From NCBI GenBank assembly GCA_937967995.1, contig CALBTB010000013.1, positions 1 through 64,000 on the forward strand: 64,000 bases of DNA, given 5' to 3'. The number at the start of each line of letters is the position of its first letter. Position 1 is the stretch's first letter. The stretch is from an uncultured Gammaproteobacteria bacterium. GTDB lineage: Bacteria > Pseudomonadota > Gammaproteobacteria > UBA6429 > Thiohalophilaceae. This document shows positions 36,067 to 45,222 of this stretch, piece by piece. The position numbers and the translations under genes were made by a program. A model generated the notes under the pieces. That model searched no databases. It was given only the letters and a program-made list of their open reading frames with translations, and had not been told where the DNA came from.

Positions 36067-36432
36067 ATGATGAAAAAGTCTTTGATATTTCTGATCGCAT
36101 TGGGGGGATTCACACTCAGTGCCTGTGCGGCGCGACAACCGGGTATTGTGATCGATCCGAAAGGGGTCGATATGGGGCGCTATCATCAGGATCTGGCAGA
36201 GTGTGTGCAGTTAGCCGAACAGGTGCCATCCAAAGCACTGAAAGGTGCCGTCGGAGGTGCCGCAGTAGGGGCCATTGCCGGTGACATCATCGGTAATCGT
36301 CGAACGACCCAGAAGGGTGCCAAACTTGGCGCGCTCGGCGGTACGCTGCGCGGTGCACGGGCAACCCGACTTGAACGCCAGCGGGTGGTAAAAAACTGTT
36401 TACGTCATCGCGGTTACGCGGTGTTGAACTAG
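36067..36432 (+). CDS. Glycine-zipper lipoprotein
   Basis: A 121-residue protein with a lipobox (GGFTLSAC, Cys20) and, at about 59-100, a glycine-zipper segment (GAVGGAAVGAIAGDIIGN, then GAKLGALGGTLRGARATR). Two later cysteines (ECVQ and NCLRHRGY) may form a disulfide. Such proteins sit in the outer membrane or periplasm; the role is unknown. A GGGGGGG-rich ribosome binding site precedes the double ATG. Confidence 0.85.
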   Translation: MMKKSLIFLIALGGFTLSACAARQPGIVIDPKGVDMGRYHQDLAECVQLAEQVPSKALKGAVGGAAVGAIAGDIIGNRRTTQKGAKLGALGGTLRGARATRLERQRVVKNCLRHRGYAVLN

Positions 36433-36448
36433 GCTGTTGGTGGTGAAC

Positions 36449-37228
36449 ATGCTGGCTCAGATTGTAGTCGGGTTCGTAATCCTGTTTGCGATTTTTACTT
36501 TGCTGGAAAAGCTATTTCCGGCACAAAGAAATAAACGGGTGTTTCGGCAGGGTTATCGTCTTGATCTGTATTACTGGGTCATGGCACCCACTATCAATAC
36601 ATTAATCAAGAACGCCAGTGCCATACTGACGATTATTATCGTGGCACTTGTCCTGGGACTGGATCTGGATGACGATATCGTCAGGGGCTTTGGTCCGATC
36701 AGCCAGCAACCCGCAGTACTGATTGGCATAGAAATGTTGGTGCTGGGTGACTTTATCGGTTACTGGACGCACCGCTGGTTTCACCGGTCTTCACTCTGGA
36801 AAATCCACGCCATTCATCACAGCTCTGAGGAACTGGACTGGCTATCGTCGGTCAGGGTGCATCCGCTCAACCAGGCCATTGCCAATGCAATCAGTGTTGG
36901 AATCATGCTGGCGCTTGGTTTTCCATTGATGGCACTGGCAGCCTATTTACCGTTCCTGTTGTTCTACGCCATTTTCCTGCACGCCAATATTCCATGGGGG
37001 TTTGGGCCGTTACGATATGTGATTGCCAGCCCACGGTTTCATCGCTGGCATCATACCTCCGAGCAGGAAGGGCTGGATAAAAATTTCGCCGGCCTGTTTC
37101 CGGTGTTTGATCTGATGTTTGGCACATTTTATATGCCAGGCGACAGGCAACCGGTGCAATTTGGTGTATATGATGGTGCAATGCCGCATACACTGTGGGG
37201 CCAGCTCATGTATCCATTTCGCAAATAG
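36449..37228 (+). CDS. Sterol desaturase / fatty acid hydroxylase family protein
   Basis: A 259-residue membrane enzyme from the ATG at 36449; upstream in-frame TTG/GTG codons overlap the GGTGGT ribosome binding site. It has four to five hydrophobic segments and the family's histidine clusters for a di-iron site: HRWFHRSS, HAIHHSSEELDW and HRWHHTSEQEG. Members hydroxylate or desaturate lipids using O2. The substrate is unknown; carotenoid, fatty acid and hopanoid or sterol substrates all occur in the family. It starts 16 bases after the glycine-zipper gene. Confidence 0.9.
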   Translation: MLAQIVVGFVILFAIFTLLEKLFPAQRNKRVFRQGYRLDLYYWVMAPTINTLIKNASAILTIIIVALVLGLDLDDDIVRGFGPISQQPAVLIGIEMLVLGDFIGYWTHRWFHRSSLWKIHAIHHSSEELDWLSSVRVHPLNQAIANAISVGIMLALGFPLMALAAYLPFLLFYAIFLHANIPWGFGPLRYVIASPRFHRWHHTSEQEGLDKNFAGLFPVFDLMFGTFYMPGDRQPVQFGVYDGAMPHTLWGQLMYPFRK

Positions 37229-37320
37229 CACCTATATCCTGATAGGCTTTACACAGTTTCCTCTTTATACTAGCTGGGCTTTTAGCGACCCCGGCGTTTT
37301 TAGACTACAGGAACAGTGTC

Positions 37321-38412
37321 ATGATCAAACGCGCTTTTCATCTTGCCATTATTCTATTTATTACTGGCCATGTGCTTTTGTTAACAGTTTGGCCCGGCAA
37401 TCAACGCCAGGTTCAGGCCGCGGGTTTTCCGGCCGCTGTTATCGCCGCAACTGAAGTGAAACAGGAACAGTGGTTACCCCGACTCAGTGCGGTGGGATCG
37501 CTGGTCGCGACCCATGGCATCAGGGTCAGTTCGGAAGTCAACGGCATTGTCAGCAGTATTGCCTTTCAGTCCGGCGGGTTTGTCGAGAAAGGTCAGGAAC
37601 TCATTCGTCTCGATGTAGAAGTCGATGAAGCCGAGTTGAAAGCCCTGAAAGCTGATCGACGGCTGGCGGAAGTGCAATACAACCGGTCACGTGATCTGTT
37701 CAGTAAAAAGGCCCTCTCAAAGTCACAACTGGATGAAGCCAAGGCCCGTTTTGATGCTGCCGATGCACGTGTTTACGGGCAGCAGGCCATTATCAATCGT
37801 AAAATCATTCGTGCACCTTTCAGTGGCCGGTTAGGTATTCGCCAGATTGATCTGGGCGAGTATCTTGAGGCCGGCAATCCGATAGTGAGTTTACAGGCAC
37901 TGGATCCTGTCCATGTCGACTTTAGCCTGCCCGAGCGTTATATAAATAGTCTGCAAGCAGGTCAGACCGTCCTGCTGAAACTGGATGCCCTGCCAGGTGA
38001 ACAGTTCAAAGGCGAAATCAGCGCCATCGATTCCGGCGTGGACACCGGTACGCGGACACTCAAGGTCCGGGCTACATTACCGAATAAAGAAAGCAAAATG
38101 CGCCCGGGTATGTTTGCCCAGGTCGAGGTGATCACTGGCGAGCCTCAAACCGTGCTGACGCTACCGCGTACCGCCATCAGTTTTAATACCTACGGTAATT
38201 TTGTATTTGTTATTAACGACACCGATCAGGGAAAGACCGTTAAGCGCACAGCCGTGGAGATCGGCGAGGTACGTGACGGCCGGGTCGTGGTAAATAATCT
38301 CAGTGCAGGGACGCAAGTGGTACGCACCGGTCTGGTCAAACTGCGTGACGGTGCGCCGGTTAAAATCGACAATCAGGTCAAGTTGAATGATCAGGAGATC
38401 ACCAAAGAGTGA
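37321..38412 (+). CDS. RND efflux periplasmic adaptor (MFP)
   Basis: A 363-residue membrane-fusion protein with an N-terminal anchor (HLAIILFITGHVLLLTVW). The barrel-sandwich halves are recognisable (VNGIVSSIAFQSGGFVEKGQ and GRLGIRQIDLGEYLEAGNPI) around a short helical hairpin. The C-terminal beta-barrel part (VRATLPNKESKMRPGMFAQV) is complete. It connects the inner membrane pump encoded next to an outer membrane channel. No channel gene is in the operon, so a TolC-type protein from elsewhere must be used. It overlaps the pump gene by four bases (GTGA). Confidence 0.93.
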   Translation: MIKRAFHLAIILFITGHVLLLTVWPGNQRQVQAAGFPAAVIAATEVKQEQWLPRLSAVGSLVATHGIRVSSEVNGIVSSIAFQSGGFVEKGQELIRLDVEVDEAELKALKADRRLAEVQYNRSRDLFSKKALSKSQLDEAKARFDAADARVYGQQAIINRKIIRAPFSGRLGIRQIDLGEYLEAGNPIVSLQALDPVHVDFSLPERYINSLQAGQTVLLKLDALPGEQFKGEISAIDSGVDTGTRTLKVRATLPNKESKMRPGMFAQVEVITGEPQTVLTLPRTAISFNTYGNFVFVINDTDQGKTVKRTAVEIGEVRDGRVVVNNLSAGTQVVRTGLVKLRDGAPVKIDNQVKLNDQEITKE

Positions 38413-41400
38413 AGATTACCGATACCTTCATTCATCGTCCGGTACTGGCTACGGTGGTCAGCCTGATTATCCTGTTGCTGGGGCTGCGTTCGTTTGACTT
38501 GCTGGAAGTACGCCAGTTTCCGTTAATTAAAAATACCGTTATTACGATCACGACAGCTTATCCCGGCGCCAACTCCGATCTGGTTAAAGGATTTATCACG
38601 GCTCCATTGCAACAGGCCGCCGCCGAGGCCAGCAATATAGAGTTTATTTCTTCCACCAGCACGCAGGGCCAGTCAACGATCGAAGTGCAATTGAAACTCA
38701 ATGCTGATCCCAATGCGGCCATCGCCGAGGTGCAGGCCAAGGTTGCGAGCAAGCGTGGTGAATTGCCGGCGGAAGCCGAAGACCCGGTGATCGAATCCAC
38801 CACCGGAGATCGCACGGCCCTGATGTATCTGGCGTTTTACAGTGATACGGTACCGCGCCCGCAAATCAGTGATTACGTATTACGGGTAGCACAACCCCAG
38901 TTACAGGCACTGCCCGGCGTTGCCAAGGCACGATTGTTTGCCGCGCAGTTTGCCATGCGTATCTGGCTGGATCCCAAACGCATGGCTTCGCTGGGAATTA
39001 CCGGTGAAGATGTAATAAATGTGTTACGGGATAACAATTATCAGGCCGGTATTGGTGCGACCAAGGATAAATATGTCTCCATTAACCTGACTGCCACGAC
39101 GGATGTCAATTCACAGGAGCATTTTGAGAATCTGGTTGTGCGCAGTGAAAATGGTACCATCGTCAGGCTACGTGACATCGCCACCACCGAACTCGGCTCG
39201 GATAATTATGATTTCACCACCTGGTATAAAGGTGTGCCGTCGGTGTTTATTGGCATCGAACAGTCACCCGGTGCGAATCCGATTACGGTGGCGGATCGGG
39301 TTAATGAATTAATTCCCAAGCTGGCCGCCAATATGCCATCGGAGATGCTGGTCAAAGTGCCTTACGATGCCAGCCAGTTTATCAAGTCATCGATCAGGGA
39401 AGTGTACAAGACACTTGCCGAGGCAGTGGTCATTGTACTAATAGTTATTTTCCTGACACTGGGGTCGATGCGTGCGGCCATTGTGCCGGCCGTGGCGGTT
39501 CCGCTGTCATTGATCGGTGCCGCCTTCTTCATGTACCTGATGGGATATTCATTTAACCTGCTGACCCTGCTGTCCATGATACTGGCCATTGGCCTTGTTG
39601 TGGATGATGCGATCGTCGTGGTTGAAAACGTGCATCGTCATATCGAGGCAGGCGAGTCTCGTCTGCAGGCCGCGCTCATAGGCGCCCGCGAACTGGCTAT
39701 TCCCATCATTGCCATGACCACGACACTGCTGGCCGTGTACACACCATTTATATTTATGGGTGGTTTTGACGGCGCACTGGCGGTTGAATTCGCTTTTACC
39801 CTGACCGCAGCGGTGCTTATCTCCGGGGTTATCGCCCTGACGCTGTCACCCATGCTGTCGTCGCATGTATTGCGCGAACATGGCGGTGAACGACCATTTG
39901 AACAAAAAGTAGAAAAAATATTTAACTGGCTGTCGAATAAATACCAGTCCAGTTTACACCGGGTTAATCACGGTTATGCAATTGCCATTGTTGCCGGCTT
40001 GCTCATCCTCGGTGCCAATTTCTTTATGTATAAATACAGCCAGGAAGAGATCGCGCCGGATGAGGACCAGGGTATCCTGTTTTTCTTTGCCTTTGGGCCA
40101 CAGACGGCGACACTGGATTATCTTGAAGAATACGGACATCAGATCCAGGGCATTTTTGAAACCTTTCCGGAATACAATGACAGTTTTTATCTGTTAGGTC
40201 GTACGCCGGGTCAGATCTTTGGCGGTTTCAAAATGAAACCGGCGGAAGAACGCGAACGCTCACAAGCAGAAGTGCAGGGTCCCTTGAGCGGCGCACTCAG
40301 CCAGGTATCCGGTCTGTTTATTGGTACGGCGCCCCGTCCCAGTGTCCCGACTCCGAGCCGGGGCCTGCCGGTGCAGTTTGTGGTCACCACGGATAAAAGT
40401 TATGAAGAGCTGGTCGATGTCTCCAATCAGTTGCTCGGGCAGGCGATGGCCAGTGGTAAATTCATGTTTCTGAAAAAATCCATCGATATCGATCTGCCGA
40501 CCATCAGCATTGACATCGATCGGGATCGGGCCGGCGACCTGGGTGTCAGTATGGCAAGTATCGGTCGCAATCTGGGTACCCTGCTGGGTGGCGGCTACGT
40601 GAATCGGTTTTCCATGGAAGGACGCAGCTATAAAGTCATTCCCCTGGTGGATCGGCAATACCGGCGCACGGCAGACATGTTAAAAGATTACTATGTGCGC
40701 AGCGCCCGCGGTGATCTTGTGCCTTTATCCGCCCTGGTGACCTTAAAGGAAACGGTGGAACCCAACGAACGTACGCAGTTAAACCAGTTAAATTCGTTAG
40801 TACTACAGGGTACGACCGCGCCCGGTGTGGCAATGGGCGATGCTCTGGTGGCGCTGACCGGGCTGGCCGAACAGTCACTACCGAAAGGTTATGACTATGA
40901 CTATCTTGGTGATTCGCGCACAGTCATGAAAGGCACATCCAATTTTGGCGTACTGGTACTGTTCGCCATACTGGTGATTTACCTGGTACTGGCCGCCCAG
41001 TTCGAAAGCTGGCGTGACCCGTTGATCATTCTGGTGTCAGCGCCGATTGCCACGGCAGTGTCACTGTTTTTTATCATGACGGGTTTTGAAGGATTATCGC
41101 TGAACCTGTATACGAAACTTGGATTGATTACCCTGATTGGTGTCGTCGCCAAAAACGGTATTTTGATTGTCGAGTTCGCCAATAAGTTACAAATAAATAA
41201 AGGATTATCAAAACGCGAAGCAGTTGAGCAGGCGGCGGCAATTCGCCTGCGTCCCATTTTTATGACATCTATTGCGCTGGTTGTGGCGATGGTACCGCTG
41301 ATTTTTGCCGGCGGTGCCGGGGCCGCGAGTCGTTTCCATATCGGCATGACCATCGCCACCGGACTGGGAATCGGTACCTTTTTTACTTTGTATATTTTAC

Positions 41401-41450
41401 CGGCCTTTTATATAGTATTGGCCAGAGACCACAGTAAACAGGAACAATAA
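38409..41450 (+). CDS. RND multidrug efflux permease (AcrB/MexB type)
   Basis: A 1013-residue proton-driven pump with twelve helices and two large periplasmic loops. The proton-relay residues are present: DD in AIGLVVDDAIVVVENVHRH and the Lys in GVVAKNGILIVEFANK. The start is the GTG at 38409 overlapping the adaptor stop. The length and motifs place it with drug and lipophile exporters (HAE1 branch), not with metal exporters. The substrate is unknown. It is followed two bases later by a PsiE-family gene. Confidence 0.95.
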   Translation: MKITDTFIHRPVLATVVSLIILLLGLRSFDLLEVRQFPLIKNTVITITTAYPGANSDLVKGFITAPLQQAAAEASNIEFISSTSTQGQSTIEVQLKLNADPNAAIAEVQAKVASKRGELPAEAEDPVIESTTGDRTALMYLAFYSDTVPRPQISDYVLRVAQPQLQALPGVAKARLFAAQFAMRIWLDPKRMASLGITGEDVINVLRDNNYQAGIGATKDKYVSINLTATTDVNSQEHFENLVVRSENGTIVRLRDIATTELGSDNYDFTTWYKGVPSVFIGIEQSPGANPITVADRVNELIPKLAANMPSEMLVKVPYDASQFIKSSIREVYKTLAEAVVIVLIVIFLTLGSMRAAIVPAVAVPLSLIGAAFFMYLMGYSFNLLTLLSMILAIGLVVDDAIVVVENVHRHIEAGESRLQAALIGARELAIPIIAMTTTLLAVYTPFIFMGGFDGALAVEFAFTLTAAVLISGVIALTLSPMLSSHVLREHGGERPFEQKVEKIFNWLSNKYQSSLHRVNHGYAIAIVAGLLILGANFFMYKYSQEEIAPDEDQGILFFFAFGPQTATLDYLEEYGHQIQGIFETFPEYNDSFYLLGRTPGQIFGGFKMKPAEERERSQAEVQGPLSGALSQVSGLFIGTAPRPSVPTPSRGLPVQFVVTTDKSYEELVDVSNQLLGQAMASGKFMFLKKSIDIDLPTISIDIDRDRAGDLGVSMASIGRNLGTLLGGGYVNRFSMEGRSYKVIPLVDRQYRRTADMLKDYYVRSARGDLVPLSALVTLKETVEPNERTQLNQLNSLVLQGTTAPGVAMGDALVALTGLAEQSLPKGYDYDYLGDSRTVMKGTSNFGVLVLFAILVIYLVLAAQFESWRDPLIILVSAPIATAVSLFFIMTGFEGLSLNLYTKLGLITLIGVVAKNGILIVEFANKLQINKGLSKREAVEQAAAIRLRPIFMTSIALVVAMVPLIFAGGAGAASRFHIGMTIATGLGIGTFFTLYILPAFYIVLARDHSKQEQ

Positions 41451-41452
41451 CA

Positions 41453-41842
41453 ATGAAACATATCGATCTCAGCAAACAGGTGCTTGACTGGTTTCAGCTT
41501 ATTGGTCTGATCATCATTGCGCTCGCAACGGTCGTAGCGATTGGCCAGGAAGTCAAACTGATGTTCGATAATCGTGCCGTTACCCTGGCCGATTTGCTGC
41601 TGTTGTTTATCTATCTGGAAGTGCTGGCCATGGTCGGCATTTACATGAGTTCCGGCAAGTTACCGGTTCGTCTTCCTTTATATATTGCGATTGTCGCACT
41701 GGCACGTTACCTGGCGCTGGATATGAAGGATATGGACCAGTGGAAAATCGTTGCGGTGGCCAGTGCAGTACTTATTCTTGCCGCAGCCGTAATGGTCATT
41801 CGTTACGGCCATATCAAGTTTCCGTATGGCAAGAATGAGTAA
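41453..41842 (+). CDS. PsiE-family inner membrane protein
   Basis: A 129-residue protein with four membrane helices. LLLLFIYLEVLAMVGIYMSS and VALARYLALDMKD match the phosphate-starvation-inducible PsiE family, whose function is unknown. It begins two bases after the RND permease gene and ends overlapping the next gene (TAATG), so it is the third gene of a tightly packed operon. No Pho-box-like site was seen upstream of the operon. Confidence 0.9.
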   Translation: MKHIDLSKQVLDWFQLIGLIIIALATVVAIGQEVKLMFDNRAVTLADLLLLFIYLEVLAMVGIYMSSGKLPVRLPLYIAIVALARYLALDMKDMDQWKIVAVASAVLILAAAVMVIRYGHIKFPYGKNE

Positions 41843-42156
41843 TGCGTCGATCTCGGGAACAACAATGTTATGTGGGCCTTCTTAAGGACGAGAACGGGGG
41901 TATGACCCAGAGCGGCAAGATCATCCGTGATGCCTGGACCTTTGGGTTGCTCGACGAAAACGAGACATGTGAGGGCTGGCCTCTACAGCGGATAGAAGAG
42001 CTGTGGACTAAGGTCAATGCCGAATGGGAAAAATACGGTTTTCTGGTGAGCAATCTGCCGGACGAGCTGCGAGAACGTTTTATGCGTATCCAGAACGAGG
42101 CCATCAAACGCGCCAAACAACAGGGCTGGAATCCGGAGCTGGACGATGATGACTAG
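41842..42156 (+). CDS. Small acidic soluble protein, unknown
   Basis: A 104-residue protein whose ATG overlaps the PsiE stop codon. It is helical and charged, ending in an acidic tail (NPELDDDD), with the pattern KIIRDAWTFGLLDENETCEG and FLVSNLPDELRERFMRIQNE. There is no signal peptide or membrane helix. I recognise no family. Its coupling to psiE and the RND genes suggests co-expression, not necessarily a common role. Confidence 0.7.
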   Translation: MRRSREQQCYVGLLKDENGGMTQSGKIIRDAWTFGLLDENETCEGWPLQRIEELWTKVNAEWEKYGFLVSNLPDELRERFMRIQNEAIKRAKQQGWNPELDDDD

Positions 42157-42177
42157 ATACCGCGCACTTTGAATATC

Positions 42178-42447
42178 ATGCCCACGGTCATTTTTACGCA
42201 AAACCTGAAGCGGCACATCGATTGCCCATCCCGACAGGTTGAAGCGGGCACGGTGCGTGCGGCGCTCGACGCCGTGTTTCGTGACAATCCTTCACTCAGG
42301 AGTTATATACTCGATGACCAGGGTCGGCTGCGACGTCATATGCTTATTGCCGTTGATGGAGAGCTGATTCAGGATCGTATCGGACTATCTGATAAAACCA
42401 GCACGCAATCAGAAGTGTATGTTATGCAGGCCCTGTCTGGTGGGTGA
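42178..42447 (+). CDS. MoaD/ThiS-like ubiquitin-fold protein
   Basis: An 89-residue protein from the ATG at 42178 (an upstream TTG at 42169 is less likely). It has a beta-grasp pattern (PTVIFTQNLKRHID; LIAVDGELIQD) and ends in Gly-Gly (QALSGG), the feature needed for C-terminal adenylation and thiocarboxylation by MoeB/ThiF-type enzymes. No molybdopterin or thiamine gene and no E1-like enzyme is nearby, so it is an orphan sulfur-carrier or protein-modifier candidate. It is followed 32 bases later by an Asp-box propeller gene. Confidence 0.88.
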   Translation: MPTVIFTQNLKRHIDCPSRQVEAGTVRAALDAVFRDNPSLRSYILDDQGRLRRHMLIAVDGELIQDRIGLSDKTSTQSEVYVMQALSGG

Positions 42448-42479
42448 CCAGGCACCGATAGCTGCCAGGGAGAAAATTC

Positions 42480-43559
42480 ATGTCTATTCAGGCGCTGATC
42501 GCAACTCGTAAGGGATTGTTTACACTGGATGAGCAGTATGAGCTTCATGAAGCCGGTTTTCAGGGTGTTCCGGTTTCGATGGTACTGGCTACCCGGAAAC
42601 ACATATATTGGTATGCAGCACTCGACCACGGTCATTTCGGTGTCAAGTTACACCGTAGCGATGATAACGGAAAATCCTGGCATGAAATAACGGCACCAGC
42701 TTATCCAGGTAGCGAGAATGAAGATACGAGTGACAGTCTCGAGTTGATCTGGTCGCTGGCCTTTGCCGAAGCGGATGACAAACAGGGGAAAAAACTCTGG
42801 GCAGGAACCATTCCCGGCGGCCTGTTTTATTCAGATGACGCCGGTCAGAGCTGGACACTTAATGAGGCGTTGTGGGCCTACAAGCAGGAACAGAACTGGT
42901 TTGGTGGAGGATATGAACACGCTGGCATTCATTCCATCTGTGTAGACCCGCGCAATTCGAATCACATTCGTGTTGCCGTTTCCTGTGCGGGCGTATGGGT
43001 GAGCAAGGACAAAGGTCAGTCATGGGAAAACCAGTCCAGTGGCATGCGTGCAGCCTATTTTCCACCGGAAAAACAGTTTGATCCGTTAATTCAGGATCCG
43101 CACCGTCTCGTACAATGTCCATCAAAGCCTGACAGGCTCTGGGTGCAGCATCATAATGGCATATTCCGTTCTGATAATGGCTCACAGTCCTGGCAGGAAC
43201 TGGAGGATGTCAAACCATCGGTGTTTGGATTTGCAGTAGCAGTACATCCTGATGAGGGTGACACAGCCTGGTTTGTTCCAGGCGTCAAAGATGAATGTCG
43301 CATACCGGTCGATGGCAGACTGGTCGTTAACCGAACGCGTGATGGTGGCGCCAGTTTTGAAGCCTGTGCGAAGGGTCTGCCAGAAAAGAAGAGTTACGAT
43401 CTGGTATATCGACACGGCCTGGACGTGGATTCAACCGGCGAACGTTTACTCATGGGCTCAACAACCGGTAATTTGTGGTATTCAAAGGATCAGGGTGATA
43501 ACTGGCAATGTATATCAAATTATTTGCCACCTGTTCTGGCTGTCAGTTTTATAAATTAG
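42480..43559 (+). CDS. Asp-box (BNR/sialidase-like) beta-propeller protein
   Basis: A 359-residue soluble protein with six Asp-box motifs of the type S-x-D-x-G-x-x-W: SDDNGKSW, SDDAGQSW, SKDKGQSW, SDNGSQSW, TRDGGASF and SKDQGDNW. The spacing suggests a six- or seven-bladed propeller. No signal peptide is present, so it is cytoplasmic, unlike typical sialidases, and the sialidase Arg triad is not evident. It probably binds a ligand or protein. The tight pairing with the MoaD/ThiS-like gene suggests that the two act together. Confidence 0.85.
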   Translation: MSIQALIATRKGLFTLDEQYELHEAGFQGVPVSMVLATRKHIYWYAALDHGHFGVKLHRSDDNGKSWHEITAPAYPGSENEDTSDSLELIWSLAFAEADDKQGKKLWAGTIPGGLFYSDDAGQSWTLNEALWAYKQEQNWFGGGYEHAGIHSICVDPRNSNHIRVAVSCAGVWVSKDKGQSWENQSSGMRAAYFPPEKQFDPLIQDPHRLVQCPSKPDRLWVQHHNGIFRSDNGSQSWQELEDVKPSVFGFAVAVHPDEGDTAWFVPGVKDECRIPVDGRLVVNRTRDGGASFEACAKGLPEKKSYDLVYRHGLDVDSTGERLLMGSTTGNLWYSKDQGDNWQCISNYLPPVLAVSFIN

Positions 43560-43583
43560 TGTATTGTCAGTTACAATTACCGA

Positions 43584-45152
43584 GTGTCATTACTTAACGC
43601 CTTACAGAATCCCGATCTGTATGATCACCCGGTCAGTGATTTTGAGGTCATCGAAACACATATTTCCTGGGTGCTGCTGACGGGAACCTATGCCTATAAA
43701 ATCAAAAAGCCGGTCGATTTCGGGTTCCTTAATTTTTCCACGCTCGACAAACGTAAATTCTATTGCGAGGAAGAAGTTCGTCTTAATCGGCGCCTGGCAC
43801 CCAGACTATATATTGGCGTAGTGAAAATCTGTGGTAGCGAGCAACAGCCCCGTCTGAACACGGATGCGCCTGCGATAGAATATGCGGTAAAAATGCACCA
43901 GTTTCCGCAGCAGGCACAACTGGATCGAATCCTGGCAGTACAAGGGCTGACTCACCATCAGGTAGATGAGCTGGCAGGTATCATAGCAGGATTTCATCAA
44001 TCGATTGACGTGATTGAAAAGTCACTGCCGTTCGGTGACCCGGAGCACATCGCTCAGCCTGTTCAGGAAAATTTTAGCCAGATTCGAAAACTCCAGCATG
44101 ACAAACACATCGAACAGATACTCGAGCACATTTCGCAATGGAGTGAGCAGCAGTTAAAAACTCTTGAACAGGTCTTTATCCAACGCAAACAGACCGGTTT
44201 TGTACGTGAGTGCCATGGAGATATGCATTTACGCAATATGGCATTGATCGAAAATGAAATCGTGATTTTTGACTGCATTGAATTCAACAAAAATTTTTAT
44301 TTGATTGATGTCATGAGTGAACTGGCGTTCCTGGTGATGGACCTGGAGGACAGGCAACACGCCGGGCTGGCCAACCGCCTGTTAAATAAATATCTGGAAA
44401 TAACCGGCGACTATAACGGACTTCGTGTGTTTAACTTTTATAAAGTCTACCGTGCCATGGTGCGGGCCAAAGTCGATGCGTTGCGTTGTTTACAGGAGCA
44501 GCCCGGAAAAAAAGAATACAAATCGACCTACCGGGACTTTACCCAGTACCTGCAACTGGCCAACCGATATACTGAACCGGTACAACCTTGTCTGATTATC
44601 AATCACGGGCTATCCGGCAGCGGCAAAACCATGGGCGCATATCAGTTACTCGAGCAATTACCGCTTATTATTCTGCGCTCTGACATTGAGCGTAAACGCA
44701 TCTATGACAGCGAGACGCAAACAGCTTCATCAAATGAAATTGACAAGGGTATGTACAGTCAGGATATGACTGAAAAAACCTATGCCAGGCTGGAGCAGCT
44801 GGCGGCACAATTACTGGATGAGGGGTATTCTGTCGTTATTGACGCCGCAAACCTGAAAACACTACAGCGTCAACGGTTTATTGATCTGGCCAATACGAAG
44901 GTATGCCCCTGTTTGATAATGGATTATCAGTCGAATATTGCGACTTTAAAACAACGCATTAAAAAGCGTGCTAAGGCTGGCCAGGATGCTTCGGATGCAA
45001 CCGTACAGGTACTGGAACATCAGGTGAAAACACGGCAGCCATTATCGGCCAGTGAGCTGGACCGGACCATTACTATAGATAGTGACAAAAATCCGGACCC
45101 AAATGCGCTTACTCGTGCTATTCGTGACAGACTGTGTTTTGACAATATATGA
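43584..45152 (+). CDS. Phosphotransferase-like / AAA ATP-binding fusion protein
   Basis: A 522-residue cytoplasmic protein starting at GTG. The N-terminal part (about 1-320) resembles aminoglycoside phosphotransferase-type kinases (VIETHISWVLLTGTYAYKIK; catalytic loop ECHGDMHLRN; metal motif IVIFDCIEFNKNF). The C-terminal part (about 335-515) is a P-loop kinase-like domain with Walker A GLSGSGKT. Such fusions are widespread in Proteobacteria and annotated as bifunctional phosphotransferase/ATP-binding proteins; no substrate is established. It follows the propeller gene by 24 bases and may share its transcript. Confidence 0.9.
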   Translation: MSLLNALQNPDLYDHPVSDFEVIETHISWVLLTGTYAYKIKKPVDFGFLNFSTLDKRKFYCEEEVRLNRRLAPRLYIGVVKICGSEQQPRLNTDAPAIEYAVKMHQFPQQAQLDRILAVQGLTHHQVDELAGIIAGFHQSIDVIEKSLPFGDPEHIAQPVQENFSQIRKLQHDKHIEQILEHISQWSEQQLKTLEQVFIQRKQTGFVRECHGDMHLRNMALIENEIVIFDCIEFNKNFYLIDVMSELAFLVMDLEDRQHAGLANRLLNKYLEITGDYNGLRVFNFYKVYRAMVRAKVDALRCLQEQPGKKEYKSTYRDFTQYLQLANRYTEPVQPCLIINHGLSGSGKTMGAYQLLEQLPLIILRSDIERKRIYDSETQTASSNEIDKGMYSQDMTEKTYARLEQLAAQLLDEGYSVVIDAANLKTLQRQRFIDLANTKVCPCLIMDYQSNIATLKQRIKKRAKAGQDASDATVQVLEHQVKTRQPLSASELDRTITIDSDKNPDPNALTRAIRDRLCFDNI

Positions 45153-45222
45153 CAGTTTATGCGTTGTTTATCAGCCATATATATAGTCTGATAGCCTCAT
45201 TGATTATTAGGAGGGAGTGAAA

